The notes beneath the pieces were generated by a model. It made no database searches, was not told where the DNA came from, and saw only the letters and a program-made list of their open reading frames with translations. From Lachnoclostridium sp. UBA933 (GTDB taxonomy: Bacteria > Bacillota > Clostridia > Lachnospirales > Lachnospiraceae), in NCBI GenBank assembly GCA_002293545.1, contig DBDL01000190.1, positions 11,254-24,630 on the forward strand: 13,377 bases of DNA, in the 5' to 3' direction. Positions 1 through 5,328 of the stretch are shown one piece after another (positions within the stretch are counted from its first letter, which is position 1; every line of letters starts with the position of its first letter). The translations under genes and the position numbers were made by a program.

Positions 1-360
1 GACACCGATTCCAAGTTTTTTCAGATGCCTGGTATAGTAGATACTGTCAAGTGTGTTTCTGGCAAAACGGGATATTTCTTTGGTGAGAATCAAATCAAAA
101 CACCCCTGCTCGGCGCAGGTTATCATCCGCCGGAACTCCTTTCGTTTCTTTGTATTGGTTCCGGTTATCCCCTCGTCCGCAAAAATCTCAAATAACTCCC
201 AGTCCTCTTTTCCCGCAATATATTCCCTGAAATATTTTTGCTGGCTTTCATAGGAATTGATTTGATCCTCCCTGTCGGTAGAAACACGGCAGTACACTGC
301 CACCTTGCTTTTTTCTTTTTTTACTTTCTTACTTTTGTTTAACCTTTCATATAAATACAT
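1..360 (-). CDS. Large serine recombinase, N-terminal part (runs off left edge)
   Basis: This is a site-specific DNA recombinase of the resolvase/invertase superfamily, of the kind that integrates and excises phages and mobile elements. The frame is open for 120 codons from an ATG at 360 to the window edge. After a lysine-rich lead of about 20 residues comes AVYCRVSTD, in which Ser27 is the expected nucleophile that attacks DNA. It is followed by DQINSYESQ, then FADEGITGTNTKKRKEF and ILTKEISRFARNTLDS, which carry the conserved arginines of the catalytic pocket. These motifs and spacing are typical of large serine recombinases about 500 residues long; the recombinase and zinc-ribbon domains would lie outside the window. 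AGGAAG stands a suitable distance upstream. It follows the small ORF at 372-557 by 11 nt, so the two are probably co-transcribed. Family assignment is firm; which element it mobilises is inferred. Confidence 0.93.
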   Translation of the reverse strand, partial: MYLYERLNKSKKVKKEKSKVAVYCRVSTDREDQINSYESQQKYFREYIAGKEDWELFEIFADEGITGTNTKKRKEFRRMITCAEQGCFDLILTKEISRFARNTLDSIYYTRHLKKLGIGV

Positions 361-371
361 ACGGTCTTCCT

Positions 372-557
372 TTACTTTTTATATTGTTTTTCCAATTCCG
401 ACAAACAGCTTTCATATTGCCTATGTGTCAGCAAATTCCTTTTTTCCAAAGACAGAAGGATTGCTTTTTGTACGTTCATAAGAAATAACGCATTTTCCTG
501 TTCGTCCAATTCGGGAACAGGTTCTCCGTCATAGACAAATTCTCTGTGTTTTAACAC
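372..557 (-). CDS. Small SHOCT-like protein upstream of the recombinase
   Basis: This is a small protein of about 61 residues. I place the start at the GTG at 557, because AAGGGGG lies 8 nt upstream. A GTG at 566 in the same frame would touch that ribosome binding site directly. The first half is acidic (EPVPELDEQE). The second half reads LEKRNLLTHRQYESCLSELEKQ, a helical pattern resembling SHOCT domains (L..G.IT.EEF...K..L), although the central Gly is replaced by Asn. Similar short ORFs commonly precede serine recombinases on clostridial mobile elements. With the recombinase starting 11 nt downstream, an accessory or regulatory role in recombination is possible. That role is inference from position; no enzymatic motif is visible. 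Confidence 0.7.
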   Translation of the reverse strand: MLKHREFVYDGEPVPELDEQENALFLMNVQKAILLSLEKRNLLTHRQYESCLSELEKQYKK

Positions 558-604
558 CCGGCGCACCCCCTTCGATTAACCCCGCCGATACGGACAGTAT
601 GAAG

Positions 605-634
605 AATGTACCGACATAATAACATATGTGTCAA
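605..634 (-). promoter_or_regulatory. Promoter for the small ORF and recombinase
   Basis: Read on the minus strand, TTGACA (plus 629-634) is followed after 18 nt by TACATT (plus 605-610). Transcription would start near 598 and give a leader of about 40 nt before the GTG at 557. The -35 is perfect and the -10 is 4 of 6. A tandem repeat lies just upstream at 642-657. Confidence 0.5.
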
Positions 635-641
635 CAGTTGT

Positions 642-657
642 ACGTTATAACGTTATA
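642..657. repeat. Tandem octamer / overlapping palindromes upstream of recombinase promoter
   Basis: ACGTTATA occurs twice head to tail (642-649 and 650-657). This creates two overlapping perfect 12-bp palindromes, ACGTTATAACGT (642-653) and TATAACGTTATA (646-657). It lies 7 bp beyond the -35 box of the minus-strand promoter, where an activator or repressor could bind. The function is inferred from position only. Confidence 0.5.
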
Positions 658-668
658 TGATATACTGC

Positions 669-704
669 TATAGGAAACGACATAAAAAACTGTCATTTCC
701 TATA
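669..704. repeat. 14-bp inverted repeat
   Basis: TATAGGAAACGACA (669-682) and TGTCATTTCCTATA (691-704) are inverted copies with 13 of 14 positions matching, separated by 8 nt. It lies between the divergent recombinase operon and response-regulator remnant. No T-run follows on either strand, so it is not an obvious terminator. An operator or recombinase-associated site is possible; I cannot decide. Confidence 0.5.
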
Positions 705-762
705 ACCCCTGCGTTGTATATAACATAAATCAATTCCCCCGCCGGTAAAGGAGCGGTTTTTT

Positions 763-978
763 ATGAATGATAAAATAATGGTTGTCGATGATGAATCGGA
801 AATTGCGGATCTCGTAGAAGTTTATCTGCAAAATGAAAACTACATCGTAAATAAGTTTTATACGGCAAAGGATGATGAAACCGATAAAATTACCGGTTTG
901 ACTTGCGGTGCGACAGGTGATAATAAATCGGAAACGCTCCATATTGATGACGCTTTCACAATTTACCGCAGAATATGA
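763..978 (+). pseudogene. VanR-type response regulator remnant with internal deletion
   Basis: The ORF has a good start: AAAGGAG upstream and an ATG at 763. Residues 1-36 (DKIMVVDDESEIADLVEVYL then YIVNKFYTAK) match the beginning of VanR-like OmpR-family receivers, including the Asp9/Asp10 acidic pair. Residues 34-50 (TAKDDETDKITGLTCGA) match a part normally about 65 residues further on, after beta-strand 4 (LTAKTEE.DKITGL.IGAD). The sequence therefore jumps from the first TAK to the second, losing the phospho-acceptor Asp and the middle of the receiver. After about residue 51 I see no receiver match, and no DNA-binding domain follows before the stop. It is almost certainly non-functional as a response regulator. 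The join at a repeated TAK suggests deletion by short homology. Only 71 codons remain of a usual length of about 230. Confidence 0.75.
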
Positions 979-1003
979 AGATTCATTTCTCCTTACTTGA
1001 TAC

Positions 1004-1040
1004 AAAAAAGCGGTCGACTGTAAAATCCATCCGCTTTTTT
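1004..1040. terminator. Bidirectional intrinsic terminator
   Basis: AAAAAAGCGG (1004-1013) and CCGCTTTTTT (1031-1040) form an inverted repeat around a 17-nt loop, with T-runs on both strands. It follows the response-regulator remnant and isolates the regulator gene at 1157 from upstream transcription. The GC core is short (4 bp), so efficiency is uncertain. Confidence 0.65.
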
Positions 1041-1086
1041 GCAGGAGATTCGTTTTATTAACATTGTACAATTTTGGTGATTTATT

Positions 1087-1133
1087 ACGTCAAAATTTGA
1101 CATCATTATTCCCTTTTTTTTGCTATGTTATAA
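1087..1133 (+). promoter_or_regulatory. Promoter/operator region of the SARP-like regulator
   Basis: A perfect palindrome, GTCAAA-A-TTTGAC (1089-1101), overlaps a consensus -35 TTGACA (1097-1102). The nearest -10 candidates are TATGTT with an extended TG (1121-1129), 21 nt away, and TTATAA (1128-1133). This spacing is long for a housekeeping promoter, so activator-dependent transcription, or a wrong choice of boxes, are both possible. GAAAGGA before the ATG at 1157 is the ribosome binding site. Confidence 0.35.
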
Positions 1134-1156
1134 AAAAAGCGAAAGGATGATGTCGA

Positions 1157-1882
1157 ATGGTATTAAAAATCAAAAAAAATATTGAAGTTACAGTTACGAA
1201 AGAAATCTTAAAGAAGCTTTTCCTAAAAGAGGGGGACTTATTAGACTGCTTTGTGTTTGAGGGGGGCATCCACTTATTGCCGTTTCAGCTTCCTCCGCTG
1301 TCTGGGGCGAAAGACCTGCCGCCGGTTTCATGCTCTGATTCTCCTCAGGTATATGTTACAATGTTCCGCCAATTTGATATATGTATCGGAAACGAATACA
1401 TAGCCATAAACAACAAAAAGGCAAAAGAACTGCTGGCATATCTCCTGCTGCATAACGGTGTCCCTTTTCATAAGCTTTCGCTCGCAGAAACATTGTGGCC
1501 GCAATCTTCCCCCTCTAAGGCTATGGGTAACCTGTACAAAGTAATCCGTTATCTCAAAACCTCTTCTCCGGTAAATCTCTATTTTCCAATCCATTCCTCC
1601 CGCGGTAAGATACAATGTAACCTGTCAAAAATCAAATGTGATTTCCTTTTATTTGAGCAGTATTGTTCCGACCCAAATGATATCGCATGTCTGAAAAAAG
1701 CCTCCGACTTATACCAAGGTCCTCTTTTATTGGAAGAATATTATGAATGGACTGCCGAAAAAGAAGCTTACTTTGAAATCATTTATACGGAAATCATAGA
1801 ACACCTTTCGGAGTGTTATAAACAAGCCGGCAATGATTCCCTTGCTTATTATTACCGCCGGAAGCTGAATGATATCCATTAG
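1157..1882 (+). CDS. SARP/BTAD-family transcriptional regulator with AbrB-like N-terminus
   Basis: A 241-residue cytoplasmic DNA-binding regulator. Residues 1-43 (KIKKNIEVTVTKEILKKLFL, then GDLLDCFVFEGGIHLLPF) look like an AbrB/MazE-type swapped hairpin. Residues 44-65 are a proline-rich linker. Residues 66-150 form an OmpR-like winged helix: FRQFDICIGNEYI, KKAKELLAYLLLHNGVP, LAETLWPQSSPSKAMGNLYK, VIRYLK. Residues 160-238 resemble the bacterial transcriptional activation domain (CDFLLFEQY, LYQGPLLLEEYYEWTAEKEA, then a TPR-like helix pair). The C-terminus is shorter than usual, ending soon after YYYRRKLNDIH. No receiver or ATPase domain is present. The gene sits directly upstream of, and in the same direction as, the RhiA-like/peptidase/amidase operon, whose promoter carries 11-bp phased repeats; it is the obvious candidate regulator. 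The winged-helix and BTAD calls are fairly strong; the AbrB-like call is weaker. Confidence 0.8.
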   Translation: MVLKIKKNIEVTVTKEILKKLFLKEGDLLDCFVFEGGIHLLPFQLPPLSGAKDLPPVSCSDSPQVYVTMFRQFDICIGNEYIAINNKKAKELLAYLLLHNGVPFHKLSLAETLWPQSSPSKAMGNLYKVIRYLKTSSPVNLYFPIHSSRGKIQCNLSKIKCDFLLFEQYCSDPNDIACLKKASDLYQGPLLLEEYYEWTAEKEAYFEIIYTEIIEHLSECYKQAGNDSLAYYYRRKLNDIH

Positions 1883-1889
1883 GTGCTTT

Positions 1890-1962
1890 CAAAACCATTC
1901 AGCCAAAATCCAAAATCATTCCGATAATTTTCCAAAAATTTTCCCATATTCTATGATATACT
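1890..1962 (+). promoter_or_regulatory. Operon promoter with five 11-bp phased direct repeats
   Basis: Successive 11-mers run without gaps: CAAAACCATTC (1890-1900), AGCCAAAATCC (1901-1911), AAAATCATTCC (1912-1922), GATAATTTTCC (1923-1933) and AAAAATTTTCC (1934-1944). The last four all end in TCC, and the last two share AATTTTCC. A good -10, TATACT, lies at 1957-1962, and no -35 consensus is found 17 nt upstream. Direct repeats in 11-bp register just upstream of a -10 are the known layout of SARP-activated promoters. A SARP-like gene ends 7 nt before the array, so I infer activation by it. Confidence 0.55.
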
Positions 1963-1970
1963 CGTATTAA

Positions 1971-1990
1971 GCAAACGCGGCCGCGGTTGC
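1971..1990 (+). repeat. Near-perfect GC-rich palindrome at the predicted transcript 5' end
   Basis: GCAAACGCGG followed directly by CCGCGGTTGC is a 20-bp palindrome with one mismatched pair. It is strikingly GC-rich compared with its surroundings. It begins about 8 nt after the TATACT -10 box, so it would form a hairpin at the very start of the operon mRNA (RNA stabiliser) or serve as an operator. The function is inferred. Confidence 0.55.
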
Positions 1991-2013
1991 AAAAAATTAT
2001 GGAGGTAATATTT

Positions 2014-2631
2014 ATGGCAACAAAATACACATTAAAAGTGAAACACGACGGCACAGAAACCGGTGACTTTTGTCTTTACCAAACCTGCGATAACCAGACG
2101 GAGGATATTCGTTCTCTCGTATGGTTTTCCAAAAGGGCACATAACGATACCCTTCTCAAATTCGACTGGAACATTGATTATGGATTTGCATGGAGTGAGC
2201 AAGGCACATTAACACCGGGTGTCGTATTTGAAGCGCATCAAAATCTGGAAACGGATCCTACCGACCTGACAAGGAATACGATTGGTTTTACCAAAAAAGA
2301 CAGTGCCTTTAAATTCAATAAGGTGGACGAAAAAACAACCAACGGTCGGATGAGTATTGTATGCGACGAGTCCATCCCAGCGAAAACCGCTTCGATTGGG
2401 ATCTCTATGTCGGGGCAATCTGCATTTGCCTGCACTGCCTCTCCGAATATGAAGTACACATTCCGCCCTCATCCGCGTTATTGGATTGCTTTTGGAAAAT
2501 TTGAAGAAGGGGAAGTGATCGACCTCAACCGTATGACCCGCAAATTTGAAATCCGTTTTGACGAAAACCAATATGAACGAACGATTTATCTTTCTGCAAA
2601 CAATACATGGGTTGACGGTGATACAAAATAA
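2014..2631 (+). CDS. RhiA-like beta-rich protein
   Basis: A 205-residue protein with no signal peptide or membrane segment. The ATG at 2014 is chosen because GGAGG lies 8 nt upstream; the frame stays open further upstream without a ribosome binding site. The pattern is beta-strand-rich throughout: YTLKVKHDGTETGDFCLYQ near the start, LVWFSKRAHNDTLLKFDW (about 39-56), YGFAWSEQGTLTPGVVFEA (about 60-78), SIGISMSGQSAFACTASPN (about 131-149), then FRPHPRYWIAFGKFEEGEVI and a final strand ending NTWVDGDT. From memory this matches RhiA, the rhizosphere-expressed protein of Rhizobium, and related bacterial proteins of about 200 residues (LAWFAK.AH, PGV.F.A, HP.YWI.FG). The biochemical role of that family is not known to me. 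As the first gene before a caspase-fold peptidase and an amidase, it may be an effector, binding or pore-type partner; that is speculation. Confidence 0.6.
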   Translation: MATKYTLKVKHDGTETGDFCLYQTCDNQTEDIRSLVWFSKRAHNDTLLKFDWNIDYGFAWSEQGTLTPGVVFEAHQNLETDPTDLTRNTIGFTKKDSAFKFNKVDEKTTNGRMSIVCDESIPAKTASIGISMSGQSAFACTASPNMKYTFRPHPRYWIAFGKFEEGEVIDLNRMTRKFEIRFDENQYERTIYLSANNTWVDGDTK

Positions 2632-2692
2632 GACGCGCCCGCATTCCTGCCCTGTATCATTTTCTGGATATGGGGCAGATATGGAGGAAACT

Positions 2693-4213
2693 ATGAGAAC
2701 AAAAATAATTGTTACAAATGAAAGTGCAATGCAACGCAAATATACGGATAAATGGTCGAGTATTGTTCTCTTGCTAAACTGTCTGATTGAGCATGATTTA
2801 AAAAGAGGGATCGCCACTCAAGTGATTTATTTGGATCATCCGCTGGAAATGAACGGCAGACAGGTAACCGACTGTAAAAATGAGAAACAGAACAAGGATG
2901 CCGTTGACTTTATCTGTCAGGATAAAAACCCGGCGTATTTGATTCTTCTCGGCGCATGGGATATCATCCCTTTTCAGAACCTTATTGATCCGATGAAAAT
3001 AAGCGGCGTTATGCCAAGCGATTTACCTTATGCCTGTAATGCTCCTTACTCTAAGAACAGCAATAATTTTACCGATGCGGAGCGTATTGTATCACGTCTG
3101 CCGGATGTCGTCGGAAGCAAAGAAAAGGGATTTGATGTATTGGTACGTACTTTAAATGCCATTCTGCATTCCACCAGAAAACCCAAAACTCATTTTGCGC
3201 TGCCGTGGGCAGTCTGTACAAGCAAAAGAAAATTTTCGATGGAAAAATCGCTCCGGGATATGTATGGAATCAGCAACGTATCTTCCCTCTGCCATGTCGC
3301 TCCGCCGGAGGGTCCCAGCTGGAAACTGGGATATTATGATAAAAGCGTTCATTTTAATATTTTACACGGCGGCAAAAACAGGAATACTTTATACGGTGAA
3401 AGTCCGGAAGAACGCCCTGTTTACCCCGTCGCCGTAAACTCCTCCGATATCGACGGGAATCTGAGTACGGAAACGATAGTGCTTACCATGTCCTGTTTCG
3501 GAAGCCAGCTCTATGCTCCTAAACGCGGACAAACTCTGCCGTTCGCAAATATGTATTTTTATTCAAACGCCTCGGCTATGGTCGGATGTCTGGAACAAAC
3601 CTACTCGATACCGGATGAATGCGGCGGGGGAAGAACTTTAGGCGACAGGCTTTTAAGCGAATTCTTTATCAACCTGAACAACCGCTCCGTCGGAGAAGCT
3701 TTTTTGCTTGCCCGGCAAACCATGAAAAACAACTCATTCCTTACCCGTCCGCATAACCTTCGTATGTTCGCAACGTTTACCTTGTACGGCGACGCCTCCC
3801 TGATTCCTATGGCAGATGATAGTTTTGATGAAACCACGCTTCCAGACAGCATAAAAATTGCCGTAAAATCCGACCGGGATTCCTTTATTATCAGTTCTGC
3901 CATTCCTCATGATACGATGGGAAGCCGTTTTCAGGAAATCAAAGAAGCGATCACTGCATACCTTTCCGAACATTATGAAAATGCCGAAATAATTGATATA
4001 ATATGCAATACCATATCGCTTGAATCGGATTCCGATCAGGAAGATACTCTATACACTGCTATATGCAGGATAGATAATGCGGAACATCTCTTTACGTTCA
4101 TTGAAAAAGAGGACAAGCTCTTATTGGAGCAGCAATATGCCGCAAACCGAAAGGAAACACCGGTATTTAATCACCAAACAACAAGGGGGACCAACCGCAA
4201 TGAAAATCAATAA
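2693..4213 (+). CDS. Clan CD (gingipain C25-like) cysteine peptidase, cytoplasmic
   Basis: A 506-residue protein. The ATG at 2693 is chosen because GGAGG lies 5 nt upstream; the frame is open from 2546 but overlaps the previous gene. Residues 82-94 (YLILLGAWDIIPF) resemble the nucleotide-binding-like strand and DIIP segment of C25 peptidases. Residues 220-227 (HFNILHGG) supply the likely catalytic His225. Residues 261-273 (TIVLTMSCFGSQL) supply the likely nucleophile Cys268, within the usual distance. Further C25/CHAT hallmarks follow: FYSNASAMVGCLEQTYS (289-305), SVGEAFLLARQ (332-342) and TLYGDASLIPM (363-373). Residues 374-506 are acidic and unassigned, perhaps a binding domain. Gingipains are secreted, but no signal peptide is present here, so the substrate should be intracellular or released by lysis. 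It lies 61 nt after the RhiA-like gene and overlaps the amidase gene by 14 bp. Catalytic residues are predicted by motif only. Confidence 0.72.
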   Translation: MRTKIIVTNESAMQRKYTDKWSSIVLLLNCLIEHDLKRGIATQVIYLDHPLEMNGRQVTDCKNEKQNKDAVDFICQDKNPAYLILLGAWDIIPFQNLIDPMKISGVMPSDLPYACNAPYSKNSNNFTDAERIVSRLPDVVGSKEKGFDVLVRTLNAILHSTRKPKTHFALPWAVCTSKRKFSMEKSLRDMYGISNVSSLCHVAPPEGPSWKLGYYDKSVHFNILHGGKNRNTLYGESPEERPVYPVAVNSSDIDGNLSTETIVLTMSCFGSQLYAPKRGQTLPFANMYFYSNASAMVGCLEQTYSIPDECGGGRTLGDRLLSEFFINLNNRSVGEAFLLARQTMKNNSFLTRPHNLRMFATFTLYGDASLIPMADDSFDETTLPDSIKIAVKSDRDSFIISSAIPHDTMGSRFQEIKEAITAYLSEHYENAEIIDIICNTISLESDSDQEDTLYTAICRIDNAEHLFTFIEKEDKLLLEQQYAANRKETPVFNHQTTRGTNRNENQ

Positions 4214-4709
4214 ACTATTGACAAAGTATAATTTCAGCGAACGAGCTGACAAAAATGACATTCGCTATATTGTAGTCCATTATGTCGGCGCTCTCGGCGA
4301 TGCAAAAGATAATTGCCAATATTATGCCAGCAAGTACATCGGTGCTTCTGCGCATTATTATGTCGGCTTTGACGGGGATATATGGCAAAGCGTATCGGAC
4401 ATACACAAAGCATGGCACTGCGGTGCCGCCTCTTACGTACATAAGGAATGCCGGAATGAAAACAGTATCGGCGTGGAAATGTGCGTAAAAAAGAAAAACC
4501 CCAAATCACTGAACGCGAACGATAAGGATTGGTATTTTACCCAAAAAACAATAGATACCGCAAGCAGTCTTGTGAAAAGCCTCATGAAAAAATACCGTAT
4601 CAAACCGGATCATGTCCTGCGCCATTATGATGTCACCGGGAAAACATGTCCTGCTCCTTACGTACACGATAAGAATGCCTGGCTAAGCTTCAAAAAATCC
4701 TTGGCATAA
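4200..4709 (+). CDS. N-acetylmuramoyl-L-alanine amidase (Amidase_2, endolysin type)
   Basis: A 169-residue single-domain enzyme that cleaves the amide bond between N-acetylmuramic acid and L-alanine in peptidoglycan. The zinc ligands are predicted as His27 (IRYIVVHYVG), His142 (RHYDVTGKTCPAP) and Cys150. Glu93 (SIGVEM) is the conserved glutamate near the active site. SAHYYVGFDGDIWQSV (50-65) and KAWHCG are also standard for the fold shared with T7 lysozyme and PGRPs. The start at 4200 has AAGGGGG upstream and overlaps the peptidase gene by 14 bp, indicating translational coupling. It has no signal peptide and no cell-wall-binding repeats, so export would need lysis, a holin or another route; none is seen in the window. 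It resembles phage and spore lysins, but the pairing with a C25-like peptidase and RhiA-like protein is unusual. Confidence 0.92.
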   Translation: MKINKLLTKYNFSERADKNDIRYIVVHYVGALGDAKDNCQYYASKYIGASAHYYVGFDGDIWQSVSDIHKAWHCGAASYVHKECRNENSIGVEMCVKKKNPKSLNANDKDWYFTQKTIDTASSLVKSLMKKYRIKPDHVLRHYDVTGKTCPAPYVHDKNAWLSFKKSLA

Positions 4710-4717
4710 TATCGTCC

Positions 4718-4766
4718 CAAACCCTGAACAGCACTCTTCCATGTGTCTGTTCGGGGTTTGTCTTTT
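4718..4766 (+). terminator. Intrinsic terminator after the amidase
   Basis: CAAACCCTGAACAG (4718-4731) pairs with CTGTTCGGGGTTTG (4747-4760), 13 of 14 positions plus one G-U pair, around a 15-nt loop, followed by TCTTTT. It starts 9 nt after the amidase stop and closes the operon. Confidence 0.88.
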
Positions 4767-4773
4767 CATCCGC

Positions 4774-4802
4774 TTGATTATCCGGATCCCCTGTAGTATA
4801 AT
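4774..4802 (+). promoter_or_regulatory. Strong-looking promoter facing rightward, antisense to cotJ
   Basis: TTGATT (4774-4779) is followed after exactly 17 nt by a perfect TATAAT (4797-4802). Transcription would start near 4809 and run antisense through the cotJC fragment. No convincing plus-strand gene lies downstream. It sits just inside the presumed element boundary. Confidence 0.5.
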
Positions 4803-4839
4803 TGATGATATCCTATCTGAATAAGGCAGGGGCTTCGTA

Positions 4840-5061
4840 TTATTTTCTATACGGGAGCATTTCCGTTACCGATCTACCCACATCGGTCAATACTCCCACA
4901 ACCTTTTTATTCCCCATGGAGTATCTCTGGGACAAATAACGCTGTGATGCCCATAGTTCTCCGTCCGGACCGCCGAATTGGCTCATAATTACCTTTGCCA
5001 TTTTGGCATCCGCCTTTTTGATATTTACCGGATACTGCAATCTTTTTTCATAAATCCACAT
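4840..5061 (-). pseudogene. cotJC: cotJC, N-terminal fragment of spore-coat manganese-catalase-like protein
   Basis: The ATG at 5061 has GGAAGGGGGA upstream and starts 3 nt after cotJB. Residues 1-62 (MWIYEKRLQYPVNIKKADAK, then SQFGGPDGELWASQRYLSQRYSM) are an excellent match to the start of CotJC, a spore inner-coat protein of the manganese catalase family, normally about 190 residues. After LTDVG the family continues with TEEL.HLE, which carries metal-ligand glutamates. Here the sequence changes to RSVTEMLPYRK and stops. The fragment lacks nearly all of the di-manganese site and cannot be an active catalase. The break coincides with the dyad at 4853-4897. It may be an interrupted gene restored by excision of the element to the left, or a dead end. 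The cotJC identity is firm; the cause of truncation is inferred. Confidence 0.88.
4853..4897. other. Dyad-symmetric sequence at the end of cotJC homology; candidate recombinase attachment site
   Basis: GGGAG (4853-4857) and ACCGAT (4868-4873) face ATCGGT (4882-4887) and CTCCC (4893-4897), with an 8-nt centre (4874-4881). On the minus strand, CotJC homology stops after Asp60-Val61-Gly62, that is at about 4876, inside this centre. An imperfect dyad whose centre coincides with the break in an interrupted gene is what an attL/attR site of a large serine recombinase looks like. The other att site is outside the window, so this cannot be confirmed. Confidence 0.45.
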
Positions 5062-5064
5062 ACG

Positions 5065-5328
5065 TCAGCATCCCCCTTCCCATGGCCATTTTTCCGAAAC
5101 CCAAGTCCAATTATTATCTGAAATCACATCTCTGTCTGTAAGAGGTCCAAAACAATTTTCATATTCTGCGGTTGCTTCTCTTCTCATTTCATTATATTTG
5201 TGATAATGTTCCAATGCTTCTTCATCATTCGGATGTGTGTCTAAAAAAAGTACACAGTCATCAAGGGCAAAATTGACCTCCGTTATGTATTGCAGCAGCT
5301 TTTCTCTTTCCTTTTCCATCATCGGCAT
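5065..5328 (-). CDS. cotJB: Spore coat protein CotJB
   Basis: An 87-residue spore coat protein that assembles with CotJA and CotJC. It shows the family pattern in order: LLQYITEVNFALDDCVLFLD (9-28), THPNDEEALEHYHKYNEMRR (30-49), FGPLT, and the C-terminal NNWTWVSEKWPWEGGC. The ATG at 5328 is preceded by GGAGGAG at good spacing. The gene overlaps the end of cotJA by 10 bp and is followed 3 nt later by cotJC, the usual cotJABC order. In Bacillus this operon is expressed in the mother cell under sigma-E. Full length and apparently intact. Confidence 0.95.
   Translation of the reverse strand: MPMMEKEREKLLQYITEVNFALDDCVLFLDTHPNDEEALEHYHKYNEMRREATAEYENCFGPLTDRDVISDNNWTWVSEKWPWEGGC

Noticed and set aside
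730..1071. Minus-strand 113-codon open frame
   Set aside because: It lies opposite the response-regulator remnant and the terminator, has no family resemblance and no good ribosome binding site.
2546..2692. Upstream extension of the peptidase reading frame
   Set aside because: It overlaps the RhiA-like gene, has no ribosome binding site, and GGAGG stands right before the ATG at 2693.
2209..2817. Minus-strand 202-codon open frame
   Set aside because: It is the reverse strand of the RhiA-like and peptidase genes, Cys/Arg-rich in a way typical of antisense translation, and spans the real intergenic gap.
2014..4213. Bacterial gasdermin plus caspase-like protease defence pair
   Set aside because: The architecture invites the comparison, but the first protein looks RhiA-like and shows no gasdermin features that I can recognise.
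4200..4709. Reading the amidase as part of a phage lysis cassette
   Set aside because: No holin, tail or other phage gene is near, and it is translationally coupled to a peptidase gene. A phage-derived origin of the enzyme remains possible.
4806..4937. Short plus-strand ORF downstream of the outward promoter
   Set aside because: It starts with ATG near the predicted transcription start but has no ribosome binding site, and it is antisense to cotJC.
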